Shown here piece by piece: positions 1 to 11,963 of a stretch of 64,000 nt of DNA. A program made the translations under genes and the position numbers. Origin of the DNA: Phoebastria nigripes (taxonomy: Eukaryota; Chordata; Aves; Procellariiformes; Diomedeidae); NCBI GenBank assembly GCA_035582835.1, contig JAYKAV010002441.1:205252-269251 (forward strand), written 5' to 3'. Below the pieces are notes generated by a model, which saw nothing but the letters and a program-made list of their open reading frames with translations, was not told where the DNA came from and made no database searches. Position 1 is the first letter of the stretch; each line of letters starts with the position of its first letter.

Positions 1-2236
1 TGCTAAGAATAGGTGTCGAAGGCTCAGTCTCCAAAACTCAGATGCACCCTGGACTTCAGAAGAGCAGACTTCGGCCTCTTCAGGGATCTGCTTGGTAGAG
101 TACCATGGGATAAAGCCTTGGAGGGAAGAGGGCCCCAAGAAAGCTGGGTAATATTCAAGGATCACCTCCTCCAACCTCAGGAACGATGCATCCCAACAAA
201 GAGGAGGTCAGGCAAAAACGCCGGGAGGCGTGTCCTGCATGGACAAACAAGGAGCTCCTGGACAAACTCAAACACAAAAAGGAATCCTACAGAGGGTGGA
301 AGCAAGGACAGGTAGCCTGGGAGGAATACAGAGAAATTGTCCGAGCAGCCAGGGATCAGGTTAGGAAAGCTAAAGCCCTGATTTATAGAATTAAATCTGG
401 CCAGGGACGTCAAGGGCAACAAGAAAAGCTTCTATACGTACNTCAGGGATAAAAGGAAGCGTAGCGAAAATGTGGGCCTTCTCCGGAACAAAACAGGAGA
501 CCTGGTTACTCAGGATATGGAGAAGGCTGAGGTACTAAATTACTTTTTTGCCTCAGTCTTCACTGGCAAGTGCTCAAGCCTCACCGCCCAACCCACAGAA
601 GGCAAAGGCAGGGACTGGGAGAATGAAGAGCCGCCCACTGTAGGAGAAGATTGGGTTCAAGACCATCTAAGGAAGCTGAAGGTGCACAAGTCCATGGGAC
701 CTAATGAGATCCATCCGCGGGTCCTGAGGGAACTGGTGGATGAAGTTGCTAAGCCACTATCCATCGTNTTTGAGAAGTCNTGGCAGTCCNGTGAAGTTCC
801 CAGTGACTGGAAAAGGGGAAACATAACCCCCATTTTTAAAAAGGGAAAAAAGGAGGACCCAGGGAACTACAGGCCAGTCAGTCTCACCTCTGTGCCTGGG
901 AAGATCACGGAACAGATCCTCCTGGAAGCTATGCTAAGGCACATGGAGAACAGGGAGGTGATTCAAGACAGCCAGCATGGCTTCACCAAGGGCAAGTCCT
1001 GCCTGACCAACCTNGTGGCCTTCTATGATGGAGTGACTACATCAGTGGACAAGGGAAGAGCTACTGACGTCATCTATCTGGACCTCTGAAGGCCTTTGAC
1101 ACGGTCCCCCACAACATCCTTCCCTCTAAACTGGAGAGATATGGATTTGATGGGTGGACTGTCTGGTGGATGACGAATTGGTTGGATGGTCGCACCCAGA
1201 GGGTAGTGGTCAATGGCTCAATGTCCAGATGGAGATCAGTGACAAGTGGTGTCCCTCAGGGGTCCTTACTGGGACCAGTACTGTTTAATATCTTCATCAA
1301 TGACAGAGACAGTGGGATCGAGTGCACCCTCAGCGAGTTTGCAGATGACGTCAAGCTGAGTGGTGCAGTTGATACCCCTGAGGGATGGGATGCCATCCAG
1401 AGGGACCTGGACAAGCTTGAGAAGTGGGCCNNTGTGAACCTCATGAGGTNCAACAAGGCCAAGTGCAAGGTCCTGCACCTGGGTCAGGGCAACCCCTGGT
1501 ATCAAGACAGGCTGGGGGATGAAGGGATTGAGAGCAGCCCTGCCGAGAAGGACTTGGGGGTACTGGTGGATGAAAAGCTGGACATGAGCCAACAATGTGT
1601 GCTCGCAGCCCAGGAGGCCAACCGTATCCTGGGCTGCATCAGAAGAAGCATGGCCAGCAGGTCGAGGGAGGTGATTCTGCCCCTCTGCTCTGGTGAGACC
1701 CCACCTGGAGTACTGTGTCCAGCTCTGGAACCCTCAGCACACAAGACAGACATGGACCTGTTGGAGTGGGTCCAGAGGAGGGCCATGAAAATGATCAGGG
1801 GGATGGGACGCCTCTCCTATGAAGAAAAGCTGAGAGAGTTGGGGTTATTCAGTCTAGAGAAGAGAAGGCTTCAGGAAGATCTTATTGCAGCCTTTCAGTA
1901 CTTAAAGGGGGCTTATAAAAAAGATGGGGACAAACTTTTTAGCAGGGCCTGTTGCGACAGGACAAGGGGTAATGGTTCTAAACTAATAGAGGGTAGATCC
2001 AGACTAGATGTAAGGAAGAAATTTTTTACGCTGAGGGTGGTGAAACACTGGAACAGGTTGCCCAGAGAGGTGGTAGATGCCCCATCCTTGGAAACATTCA
2101 AGGTCAGGTTGGACGGGGCTCTGAGCAACCTGATCTAGTTGAAGATGTTCCTGCCCATGGCAGGGGGGTTGGACTAGATGACCTTTAAAAGTCCCTTTCA
2201 ACCCAAACTATTCTATGATTATATGATTCTATGATT
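1..2236 (+). mobile_element. CR1 LINE retrotransposon copy, 5' end missing or outside the window
   Basis: A chicken-repeat-1 family LINE in plus orientation. It begins at or before the left edge, inside the linker between endonuclease and reverse transcriptase ([18 protein letters not shown], then [18 protein letters not shown] in another frame). It continues through the reverse transcriptase and C-terminal region, and ends with the CR1 3' UTR (GGGTTGGACTAGATGACC-like sequence) and imperfect ATTCTATG repeats. ORF1 and the endonuclease are not in the window. It has frameshifts and eight ambiguous bases between 442 and 1450. It lies far downstream of PALM2 in opposite orientation. Confidence 0.95.
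186..2138 (+). pseudogene. CR1 ORF2 reverse transcriptase remnant
   Basis: The coding part of the CR1 copy at the left edge, encoding the reverse transcriptase of target-primed retrotransposition. It is spread over at least three open stretches (186-452, 472-1089 and about 1090-2138). A stop at 1087-1089 falls inside the conserved [12 protein letters not shown] region, where a small deletion seems to have shifted the frame. Visible motifs include [13 protein letters not shown] (template/primer region), [15 protein letters not shown], and the catalytic FADD box in EFADDVKL at about 1336-1360. The C-terminal region ends near 2138. The frame breaks mean it cannot make an active enzyme. Confidence 0.9.
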
Positions 2237-5200
2237 TTAGTTGCAGATGTGGTCTGGCACCATTTTGGGAAACAGCTAAACAGACTTGCCTTGGTGGTTG
2301 CAGGTGGAGTAGTTAAAGCCATTGCAGATCTCCATCACTGAGATGGATTAGCTCTTTTCAGCTCAGTCAGGTGTTCAGGGGTGATTTGAACTGGGCCAGG
2401 CTAGCAATACTCTGACATGGCTTTTGCATGCTTCAATTGTGTGGGAAGTGATGGCAGCTTGGGAGAATCTTCAGCCATTCACTACAAGGTCATGCAACAC
2501 CAGACTCAAACTTTGTCCCTTGTTTGTTTTAATGAGGAATTTCTATCTACCAACATCGTTTCTGGTGACCAGCAGTGATGAACTAATGTTGGTTCAGATT
2601 GTGCATGCATTTTCTCACAGATTTAACTATGTGGGCACAACTCTTTCAATAGTTAGTTGTAGTAGCATTAAATAGCTGCAAGTGTGCTATGAAGTTCACC
2701 ATTTCTGCTATGAAGCAAGCAAAAAGCCCTCAGAACCATAATCTACATATGTTCTGCAATGAAACCTTAAGTATAGACCAGCCCTAAGGTTAAAGCTATT
2801 CTAAGAGAATGAGATTGCAGTGTTGCTTAGAAAATTGCTTCCAATCTCAGCAATCTTGTTCACAGTGAACAGCTTATGATGAAATTGGAGGAAAACACTG
2901 AATTTTTGGAGGAAAAAATGTCTGCAGGAAATAAGCTAAAACTCTGACATGAATTGGGAGGCAGGAGGAAGGGGGAAATTGTGAATTTTTTTTCTCTTAC
3001 TTGTAATAATTTGCCTTGGAGTACATTCTCTTGTTTGGAAATGTCAGGTAAGAAGTGTGATGTTCTATCATTAAAAGAGCAGATAGCCTCCTAGCTTTGC
3101 CTAGAGTTAGTTCCTGTATGTGGCAGCAGTACAGCCAAACAATGAATTAATTGCCTTGCACAAGGGTTTAAAAATAGCAGAGAACTCCTTGAATGATATA
3201 AAGAAGGGAAGCACAAGTGACTCATGCAAATTCTTTTTAATCATGACATCTTAAGCTCAACCACAGAAACAAAGCAGAAGATAGCAGAAAGATTACCTGC
3301 TACCGATAACCATTCTCTACTAGCAGAAAGAAAAGCCATCAGTTACACAAACAGTGCTGAAAGTTCATGTCTGTAATGCAGTGAGGGAGACAAATAGCTT
3401 GTGGTGCTCATCTCACTGCATCCGCCTAGAGGATTTCTTGCCCCCAAGAAACACGTGTGTAAATACCACGAAGATGAGCTTCTAACCCTCTCAGCAGAGC
3501 CAACAGAGAGGACTGCAAGAGCTGTGTCCAATTTCCTTAACTGCAAAGTGAGACAGTTTATCTCCTGTCTTCATCACGCTAATCTTGCCCACACTGAAGC
3601 AGACAAGGCATGTTTTTATGACCCCCTGTTACCTGGAGTTAGACCTGCAGCTGCATGGACCAACAGTTGGGAGTGCTACAGGCATATGCAGAAGATGCTA
3701 TGAATGCATCTCCAACAGTCAGAAGTGGTATGCATCCAGTTAAACCTAATTTCCTCTTTGGTGACTTTTAGCAGCAGGCAGGACATTCCCCACTAGTGGA
3801 TACTACTGCTGAAGTAAATGGCCATGCCTTTCCAGTGCACCTGGTGGGGATGGGAGGAAAGCAATCTCCATTTTTCAGCAAACTGTGTCTTTGGATGACT
3901 CTTCCAATTATGCTTTTCTGCTCTTCCCTGTGGTGAGCAACCAGACTGGCTCAACAGGGTAAATCTTTATATGTGTCAGATTGCATTACTGCAAAGGAAG
4001 AGGGACAATCATACTCTGCTGACATTTAGCTGCAGGTAATAGAGTGCACATAAGAGGACCTATCACTGTCAATTTTCCTCTCACACCTCATGGTCTCCTT
4101 CAGGGTTGACATTTTGGATCTGGTTCACATTTGGAGGTCTGACAAAAATGGCAGGCTTACTGAAGGCGCAGAAGAAACGATTGAACTGCACACATCCACT
4201 TAGTGGATTTAGGAATAAATAGGTAGAGTTTATTCTGAGAAGCCTCCTTCCATGCTGCTAAAAAAGCCATATTGCAAGATTTTCACAGTTAACCCAGGAG
4301 TTAAACAAATAAAACAAGGGGGTTTTACAGCATAAGACCCCGAATAAGTATTTCAATCCTTGACAAGGCAACAGGAAGACCCCTGAGTAGACTGAGAGTG
4401 GGCTCATCTGCCTGATTAGATTGTAGTTGTTAAGGGCCAAACTGGTGTAAGGCACACCTAGCCCAAACAGTCTGGACTGGCCTAACATTTGACCTCCAGT
4501 TTTGCATACTTTTGAGTTAAGATTGAACTGTCAGTTGCTTGGAAGAAATGTGCAATTTTTCTATCAGACAAATTTGTATCAACACTTTATTGCAAAGCTA
4601 AACCTGCCAGTTTTGCTTGACAGAAGATGGTATTAATTAATGCCTTGTCACTATCTTCTGTTGTGGTAATGTGCCAGGTATGAAAGACATTTGTACTAGA
4701 CACACATGTTAGTGCAAATCCTGTAAATTGTGCAACAGCAGAGTCAAATCTTGCTCTTCCCTAGACAGGCGCATGAGAGTTGAAAGGTGCAGGTGAACTG
4801 GTGTTACCATGGCATGAGCCATGACACTGCTGGAAAGCCATGCAATCCAGGAGAGTGGACCCTTTCAGGCCAGATATTTGGTTCACCTGAAGTTGAGAGT
4901 AGATCTATCATCTGCAAGAAGAGATCCAGAGCACTGAACAGGGTTAGTAACTGTATAGTCAAATTAAAATCACTGCTTGATGTAAGGTTAATATAATCTA
5001 ACTTTTAACAAAAGGACATCAGAGATAAGATCCAGACGTTTAAGGATGAAGACACCTGTCTTCACCTAAACTTAGCTGTCCTGCATGGTAATCAGTTTCA
5101 GTCATTTCAGAGAGACTACTTATAGAGTAAGTTACTGCACAATTAGAGAAGATTCATCAGCCTCTGGCCTCTGTGGATAAGGTTGGCAATCTAGAAAATG

Positions 5201-7174
5201 ACATATAATTAGGAAAAATTATAGTGTTTGCTTTCAAAGTACTATTTGTTTTCTCAAAAAAGCAAACTGTCAGGCAAACATAATATCCAGATATGGTATA
5301 TCCTCCTCAGTTATTCACATATCACCTCCCCAGAATTAAAATAGGTAGTGAAATATTTCATTTCCCAACCACAACATTCAAAAGAGGCATGACTTGCAGG
5401 TCAAAACTCCAGTGATTTTTCTTATCCAAGCCATATGCTTGGAAGAGTTCAATAAAGGATTGCTTGGCTCTCTAATAAAGGAAGAGATCAAGTGCTTTGA
5501 AAGCAAAAGCCAGACTAAAAAGAAAATAAATTATGATTTTGGTGTCGTGATATTGGACTATATTTTGCACCTAAAAGGTTTAATATTTAAGGAAAGATCA
5601 CAAGTTAATGTGCAATCTCAGATGATGCCACATCCATCACCTTCCAGCCAATACTTGAGGCATTATGAGAAGAATAACAAGCTACATTTCACGGGTACTT
5701 TTTGAGTCCTGCTGCACAGACATGGCCTAACTGGATATAACTTTCCAGGCTGTCCCACACTTTGGGGACTCATGTAAAGATGGCATCCTGAAACATAACA
5801 CCTGGATTCTGCCTGGGAGGCCCACCAAACCTCTACATTAATAAACACGATGGGAGATTCAAGAGGTGCTTTCACTCTGCGCTTCCTAAATGAGCACAGG
5901 CCAGACATGTATTCCCAAGGGGATGGGATCCTGGCTTTGTCCTCTCTCAGTTCTTCAAAGTCACAACATGTGCTCCTTAAAGCATGCCCTGCTGATGCAA
6001 TGCAAAAACTCTTGTGTCTGTGGTGTGCTAAACATGGCTCTTCAAGGGTAGAACAAACAGCTACGGCACAATCCCAAGTCAGTAAGAAAATGCTGGTTGA
6101 CCTATGCAGACTTGTGGAAATTATCAGCTTGGTTCTACTTGTTCTCTCTCAGCTGTTTATCTGTCCCATGATGTGCACGTCTAAATTTGAAATTAAAAAC
6201 ATTCCTGAGGCAGTGAACATCTTTAAGCACTTACATTCCACAGTGCATCAAAGAACAGCTAAGGGTGATGCTTCGCCTTTGGTAGTTATGCTTGCATTCA
6301 AGTTTTCGGAGCCTCATGATTTTAGCTTACAGCACCCTCATTACCTGCTGGGGCAGAACTCATGTGCAAGGCACTGCCATGATGTGATAAGTTTCCCTGC
6401 CTGATGAGGCAGTCCATCTGTGCAGGCTACACCAAAGTGGAAGCTGATGCATGGACAGTATATGTGACTGGGGAGTTTTTGCAGAGCTTAAGCCCTGAGC
6501 CTAGCTGGGGGTGTGCTAAAGGTGTGATAAACAAAACTGACCTCCTCTTAAAATGTAGCTTTTGTAGTGTACGTGCATCTCCCTTTAACTNTCCTATTTC
6601 TTTGGTTCCCTCCACTCCTCCTTAGCATGAACAGTGAGGAGTGTTGATTCAGTAAGGTGTCTTCCTAAGAGAATTAGCTACCCTGTTGAGAAAAAACAGC
6701 GTAGACCCTGTGTCAGGGTACCAATAAACATTTTTCACAGCTCTCATCTTGACAATAAGCCCATAATACCAGTGGAATAAAGCATGAAGAAAGCATAAAA
6801 TTACATCAGGGCTTCAATTAACTTTCATATTACCTGTAACTCAAACACTTATTGCTTCTGTGCTGGAGTTATGACTTACTTTTATAAGATTTTAAACTGT
6901 AACATTTTAAAGAGGCAGCCTGCCCTGTAGAGAGATTCCAGCTCTGAAAACAAACAAAGATCAGGAAATTTCAAGAGGTTTAAGAGTAAACCCCCAAATG
7001 TCAGGCTGCACATTCAAACCTTTCCTGTTGAAATCTAGCAAGCTAAGTTCCTTGTGAAATTTCTAGAAATTAGAAATGTATTAGAAAGCCTCTTTTTGAA
7101 AGAACCACTGTGCTTTCATGTCAAGTCTTGCCTGGAACACGAAATTGTGGAGACATAATGAATAGATGAGAGGT

Positions 7175-7260
7175 GGTTTTGTTTTTTTTTTGTTGTTGTT
7201 TGTTTGTTTTTTTGTTTGTTTGGTTTTGGTTTTGTTTTGGTTTTTTTTTTTTTTTTCTTT
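7175..7260 (+). repeat. T/G-rich low-complexity tract
   Basis: Runs of T broken by single and double G (TTTGTTTG, GGTTTTGG units). No internal structure beyond simple repeat slippage. Confidence 0.9.
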
Positions 7261-9767
7261 AAATGACAACCAGATGACTTGATCCTCAGCAGCTTTCAAT
7301 TTGTGAATAGTTCAGCCTGAGTTTAAATTAAGTTCATGGCTGCTTCTTCCTTTAGTCAGGCTATTTAAATATTCTCTTCACAACCTGCACTGAGTAACAG
7401 ATAAAAAAACCTGTCATGCTTAATTTATTTTAACTGTGCAGGTAGCTTGTTTGTATTTTCCGCATTCTGTTTCTGAGAACAGCAGCAAGTCTTCTCCTAG
7501 CTCAGTCAAAGGCAGTTTCTAAGAACACAAGAAATGCCCCACTGGACCAGAGCAATGGTCTTTGACAGCAACAGTAAGAGACTTCATATAGGGAGAACAC
7601 CTGCACCCAGCCTGTATCTTCAGACCTTCCACTGTACTTCCTCCAGAATCCACAATCACTAGGTTAGGGATATCATTGGACACATCTCTTCCTTGTCCCT
7701 TTAATACATTTTCTGGATCTGTTGTCCATTGGTTTGTTAACATGGAGACATTTATCTGTCTGGTTTTCTTATTTTTTTCTTTTCTGTATAACACCATCAT
7801 CATCTACATGGTATGTGAACTGCCATGTTTAGCACTACCAGTTCAGAAACCTCTAAGGAGGATGGACAATGGATCCATGTACTGTTATAAGTTATAGTTT
7901 GCTAAACAACTTAGTAATTCTGAATGTCTTAAGATATGACTGCAAAGGGATTGTATGCTCAGGAATATAAACATGCACAGTCTGAATTTCAGGCCACCTT
8001 AAAAGAACTTCACATAGTATCCAGAAGCAGAGGCAATCAAAGTAGTCATAACTTTCAGGAATTTTAGCCTCTAGCAATGTTTGTTGCAGAGAAAGGATCA
8101 GCAGAATAGGTTCACATTCACTGCGGACACCCTATTTAATAAGGAATTAGGTTAGCAAAGAAAGACAGATGGCAAGCGCAGACAAGACAGTTTGAGACCC
8201 AAGGCCTAATTCAGCTTTGACATAGCTAAGCTGAATGGCCACTGAAGTCAATGAGGTGTTCACATATTTGTATGAGGGCTGAATTTGCTTCCCTGTGTTT
8301 AGCAGAAAGAGGTGAAGAGTTGAATTCAGATATAATTTTTTTTTGTTTGGAAAACAGTGATGGTCATATGAAATTTTCACTGCTACCCTAAAGCCTACAC
8401 TTCAAAAACTAATAGACTTTATGAGCAGGGATGTTTCCTGCATAATGCAAATACAGTCGAGAGACAGTGCCTGGCCTGAGGCTTTGTATATACATAATGG
8501 AAATAAACAGATGGAGACACAAGCAGAGGCTTATTCAGTGCAATCTAAGTGGAATGGGAGTATGAATCCTTGTCCTCTGAATATGAGGTAGGCCTCTAAT
8601 TTTTGGGTTTCTACAAGAGTCGCTGCTGGGTGCCCAAGTCTGCTTAGAATTATAATGGGAAGTATATTCATTCTCTAAATAAACATTTGGAGAATGAGCA
8701 TTGCAAGCTAGCATTTCACCATTTCTGCTTTTCCCGTCTGTCTTGATGCTTTCAGCTATGGGGGATCTGAGAAACAATGGAGGGAGACTAAATGGGTACC
8801 AAATAGTCTTCCTTCATCTTCACCTGTGGGGCTGCTCACCTTTTCCTTTTTAATGGATCAGTGTTTGCCAAACAGCTCCTGGTTTGTAATTTATTATTTT
8901 ATTGTGGCTATAAAATGAAAAGTAGATCTTATCCTGGTAAAGTGGGATATTACTTTGCATTTGCTGCTGTGTAATGACATCTCCAGCTACTGTGGTTTAA
9001 GGCATATTGATTGCCCTGCCTGCCTCTGTCAGGGTGCTCCTGCTGAAAATCAGTGACTAGGGTAATCCTCACTGGAAAACTGTGCATTAGGTGAGACTGA
9101 GTTACCAGAAGGTTGCAGAAAATTGAAAAAGAAAAGAAAAAGAGAAGGGAAGACATAGCATTTTTGTTCTTGTGTTTTTTCTGCCCTCCAAAAACATTTT
9201 CAGAATGCTGCTTGTACAAGGAAACAGTAAAAGATGCCTCTCTAATGGGAACAGTCATGCTTCTACTATGTAATGCCATGGCATTTCCCTCCCATCCTAT
9301 ATCAGTGCACCAGCACAAAGACAGCCATAAAGCAATGGCAGGTAATCTTTCTTTGGCTCTGTGTAAGCACACTCTGCAAAACAGCCTGGTCTATAAAATA
9401 AAAAGAACTTGCCTTCGTCCCTAACAGCTCCCAATGGCTATGACACACACTGACGGGGCAGCAGATGCTTTCCTCATGGTGGTTGCTAGGTCATTGCTAG
9501 GCAGAGTGTTAGCTGAGGGGATGTAATTGTACATACAGGAGGTTTTGGGTCCGTAATTGTTCCCACCCTGGGCACAGAAGCACCCTAGTGTGGGTTTTTA
9601 ATGGGGCTCCCTGCAGCTGAGCAGCAGTTCCTGCCTGGTAGCTTTTCTGTTCAGGACTTGTCCTCTGTGCAGATGAAACTTTTTCCATGCATGGTAAGAG
9701 TGAAGAGCCACATCAGCATCAGAAGATGTTTGTTTCTGAGAACTGGCTGAACTCCCACATCGTAGGC

Positions 9768-9905
9768 AGCCACTTCATTTCCTTCCGCCTCAGTTCCTCA
9801 TTTTTCATATAACAATGATAGGCACTTCTGTGCCTTAATGGGATGCTGTGAAATTTCACTGCATTGAAAATTGTTGAGTGCTCAGATATTGCAGTGTCTG
9901 GGGCT
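9768..9905 (-). repeat. Ancient MIR/L2-like SINE remnant
   Basis: On the plus strand it shows GCCTCAGTTCCTCATTTTTC, then a short spaced equivalent of the MIR complement core (AATGATAGGCACTTCTGTGCC) and GGATGCTGTGAAATTTCACT. This follows the order of the antisense MIR/CORE-SINE consensus (CCTCAGTTTCCTCATC, AATAATAGTACCTACC, GTTGTGAGGATT). Divergence is high, as expected for such an old family in a bird. Family naming is from memory of the consensus. Confidence 0.55.
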
Positions 9906-11508
9906 GGGTGAAAATGTTATTAGCCATGCTATACTCATGCACTGGGTCGAGGAACTTAAACTGGTGACATCACAAGGATGGCTTTTATGTGGTGTAGCTG
10001 CATGATCTGTTAGTTTTCATCAGAAATACACCAAAACCAGCCTCAGTCAGAGACAGCAGAATTTCAAGTGCTAATCCCAGTGGGACCCAGACAGGATGTC
10101 CTAGTATGGTTGTCTCTGGAGACAGGTATCTGCTATCTTTATATACTGTGCCGCTATTCTTTGGGTCTTTCAGGGAGCAGAAATTGAACTATTTTATTGC
10201 TTTCTTAGAAGTTTTTTATCAGCAAACTATATTGTAGGACCACAGGAACTTAATCCTACAAACTTCTGATCCTACAAAAAACTTTAGAACATGAATTATT
10301 TTAGTGCAAATATTCAGGAGTGATTTGAAGTGCATTTTAAAGCAACCTGACTCCTATTCTGCAGAATGGTCATAAGGCACTAACGTTTATGATGAGAAGC
10401 CATCTACCTTACTGTTAAATAATAACTTTGCCTTGTCTTAAAATACACTTTAAATGTTAAAATATAGCTTACAGCATCTTTTGTACTTTAATTGTTAAAG
10501 ACCACTTCCATTCAATTCTTCACTTACTGCCTGGAAATAATGAGGGGTATTCCGCAAATACTTAGGTTGTTTGGTCTTTAGTAAACTCAAGTGTACCAAG
10601 TCAGTTGCAGAAGGCACACATACTATAATGCAAGATGCTATCACTTTGTTATTAGCTGTATTAAGTTGTCATTAAACTCGTTATGATTCTTGAGGGAGGT
10701 CTAACTTTACACTACATCGGCTGCCAAGCCAAGACTCATATGTGTAACCACCTTGGGTTTATTACTTTACCTGAAAACAAAAATTATAGTCTTCTAGAAC
10801 TAGATATTATTTCTAATAAAAATAACTATGTTACCCTCTATCTTACTGATACATTCATTCACAGTACTGTACAAATGACAATTTTGATTCAAATACAAAT
10901 GAAAAAGAGGAACTCTAAAAGAAGAAGAACTTGTACTAAACCACACCACTTTGCTGGTAATAAGAACTAATCCAAATGTAATCCTAACTTTTCTTTGCAC
11001 AATTTGTACTTTCAGCAGCTTTGGAATTTGAGCTTGCTCTTCTCAAAGCTGGGCATGCACAGACGTCACTGCAAAATCTTGAAGGTGGGTCAACAAGTCA
11101 CATATAGGCAAAAGTCTGTACAGGCAGAGTTTTAAGAAGTAAACAAATGCCAAGTAAAGTTTTCTGCATGCTTTCAGTAGGCTATGCCTCATGGCTGTGC
11201 TGGAAGTTCTTTTTTTTATATATTTTTCATAAATATTTGATGTCCAGACTGAACTCTCGTATCTCTTTACTAGGGGAAAGGGATACACTACACTGACTGT
11301 ATTCGTAGAATTATAAATGCTTTTTTACATTGGGAAGCTTTACAGGATATTCAGGACTTTATGGCAGCAGAATAGACTNTTCTTTTAAACTTAACGTCCC
11401 TCCACAGAAAGCAGGTATTTGTAATACTAGTATATTGATTTAAATTTATGGCTTATGTAAAGTAGTACATCATTCCATATAGACAACTACTTAGTTTGTA
11501 AATTTTTT

Positions 11509-11618
11509 AGGATCCAGGCCTGCAAAGATTTACACACAGAGATTCATTGTGTATCCTGGTCCCAAGAAATCAGAAACAAGACTCCCATTGATTGCAGTGG
11601 AGCCAGGACTCCAGCTGC
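11509..11618. repeat. Ancient palindrome-like amniote repeat
   Basis: GGATCCAGGCCTGCAAAGAT, then ACTCCCATTGATTGCAGTGG. The second block is a worn self-complementary core of the type CCCATTGA-n-TCAATGGG, shared with the other copies listed here. I recognise this pattern from reptile and bird genomes but do not give a family name. Confidence 0.45.
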
Positions 11619-11946
11619 TGGTTCCAGAGAGGGTAGTACTACACAGCTGAAAGTTTACCAGATTTTGTAAGATGCAGGGTCTGAGGACAGCTTTTTGACA
11701 TGAGACATCAGAACTTTTCCACCTTTGCCCAATTCTTGCCACATTCTAGGATACTTGTGATATATTGCCAACAAAAAAAAAGTGGCTCCTGTCTCAGTGA
11801 GCTTGAGATTTAATAAATTTGAAAAACCCAAAGGCAAATACTGAGAAGAGGATAAACTGTTTAGAATTAATACCAAATATTTTTTCATAAACTCAAGTCT
11901 GTATTTGTTGTGTCAGGAGAGGGGGAAGATGTCTGCACATACATGA

Positions 11947-11963
11947 GCACACACACACACACA
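11947..11963 (+). repeat. (CA)n microsatellite
   Basis: About eight CA units, followed by an ambiguous base at 11967. Confidence 0.85.

Noticed and set aside
3525..3580. Possible MIR-like stretch (AATTTCCTTAACTGCAAAGT)
   Set aside because: Resembles the antisense MIR core only over about 40 bases with gaps; too weak to list.
5850..6404. 184-codon plus-strand open frame
   Set aside because: No domain recognised, no repeat and no neighbouring exon; a hydrophobic stretch is present but isolated.
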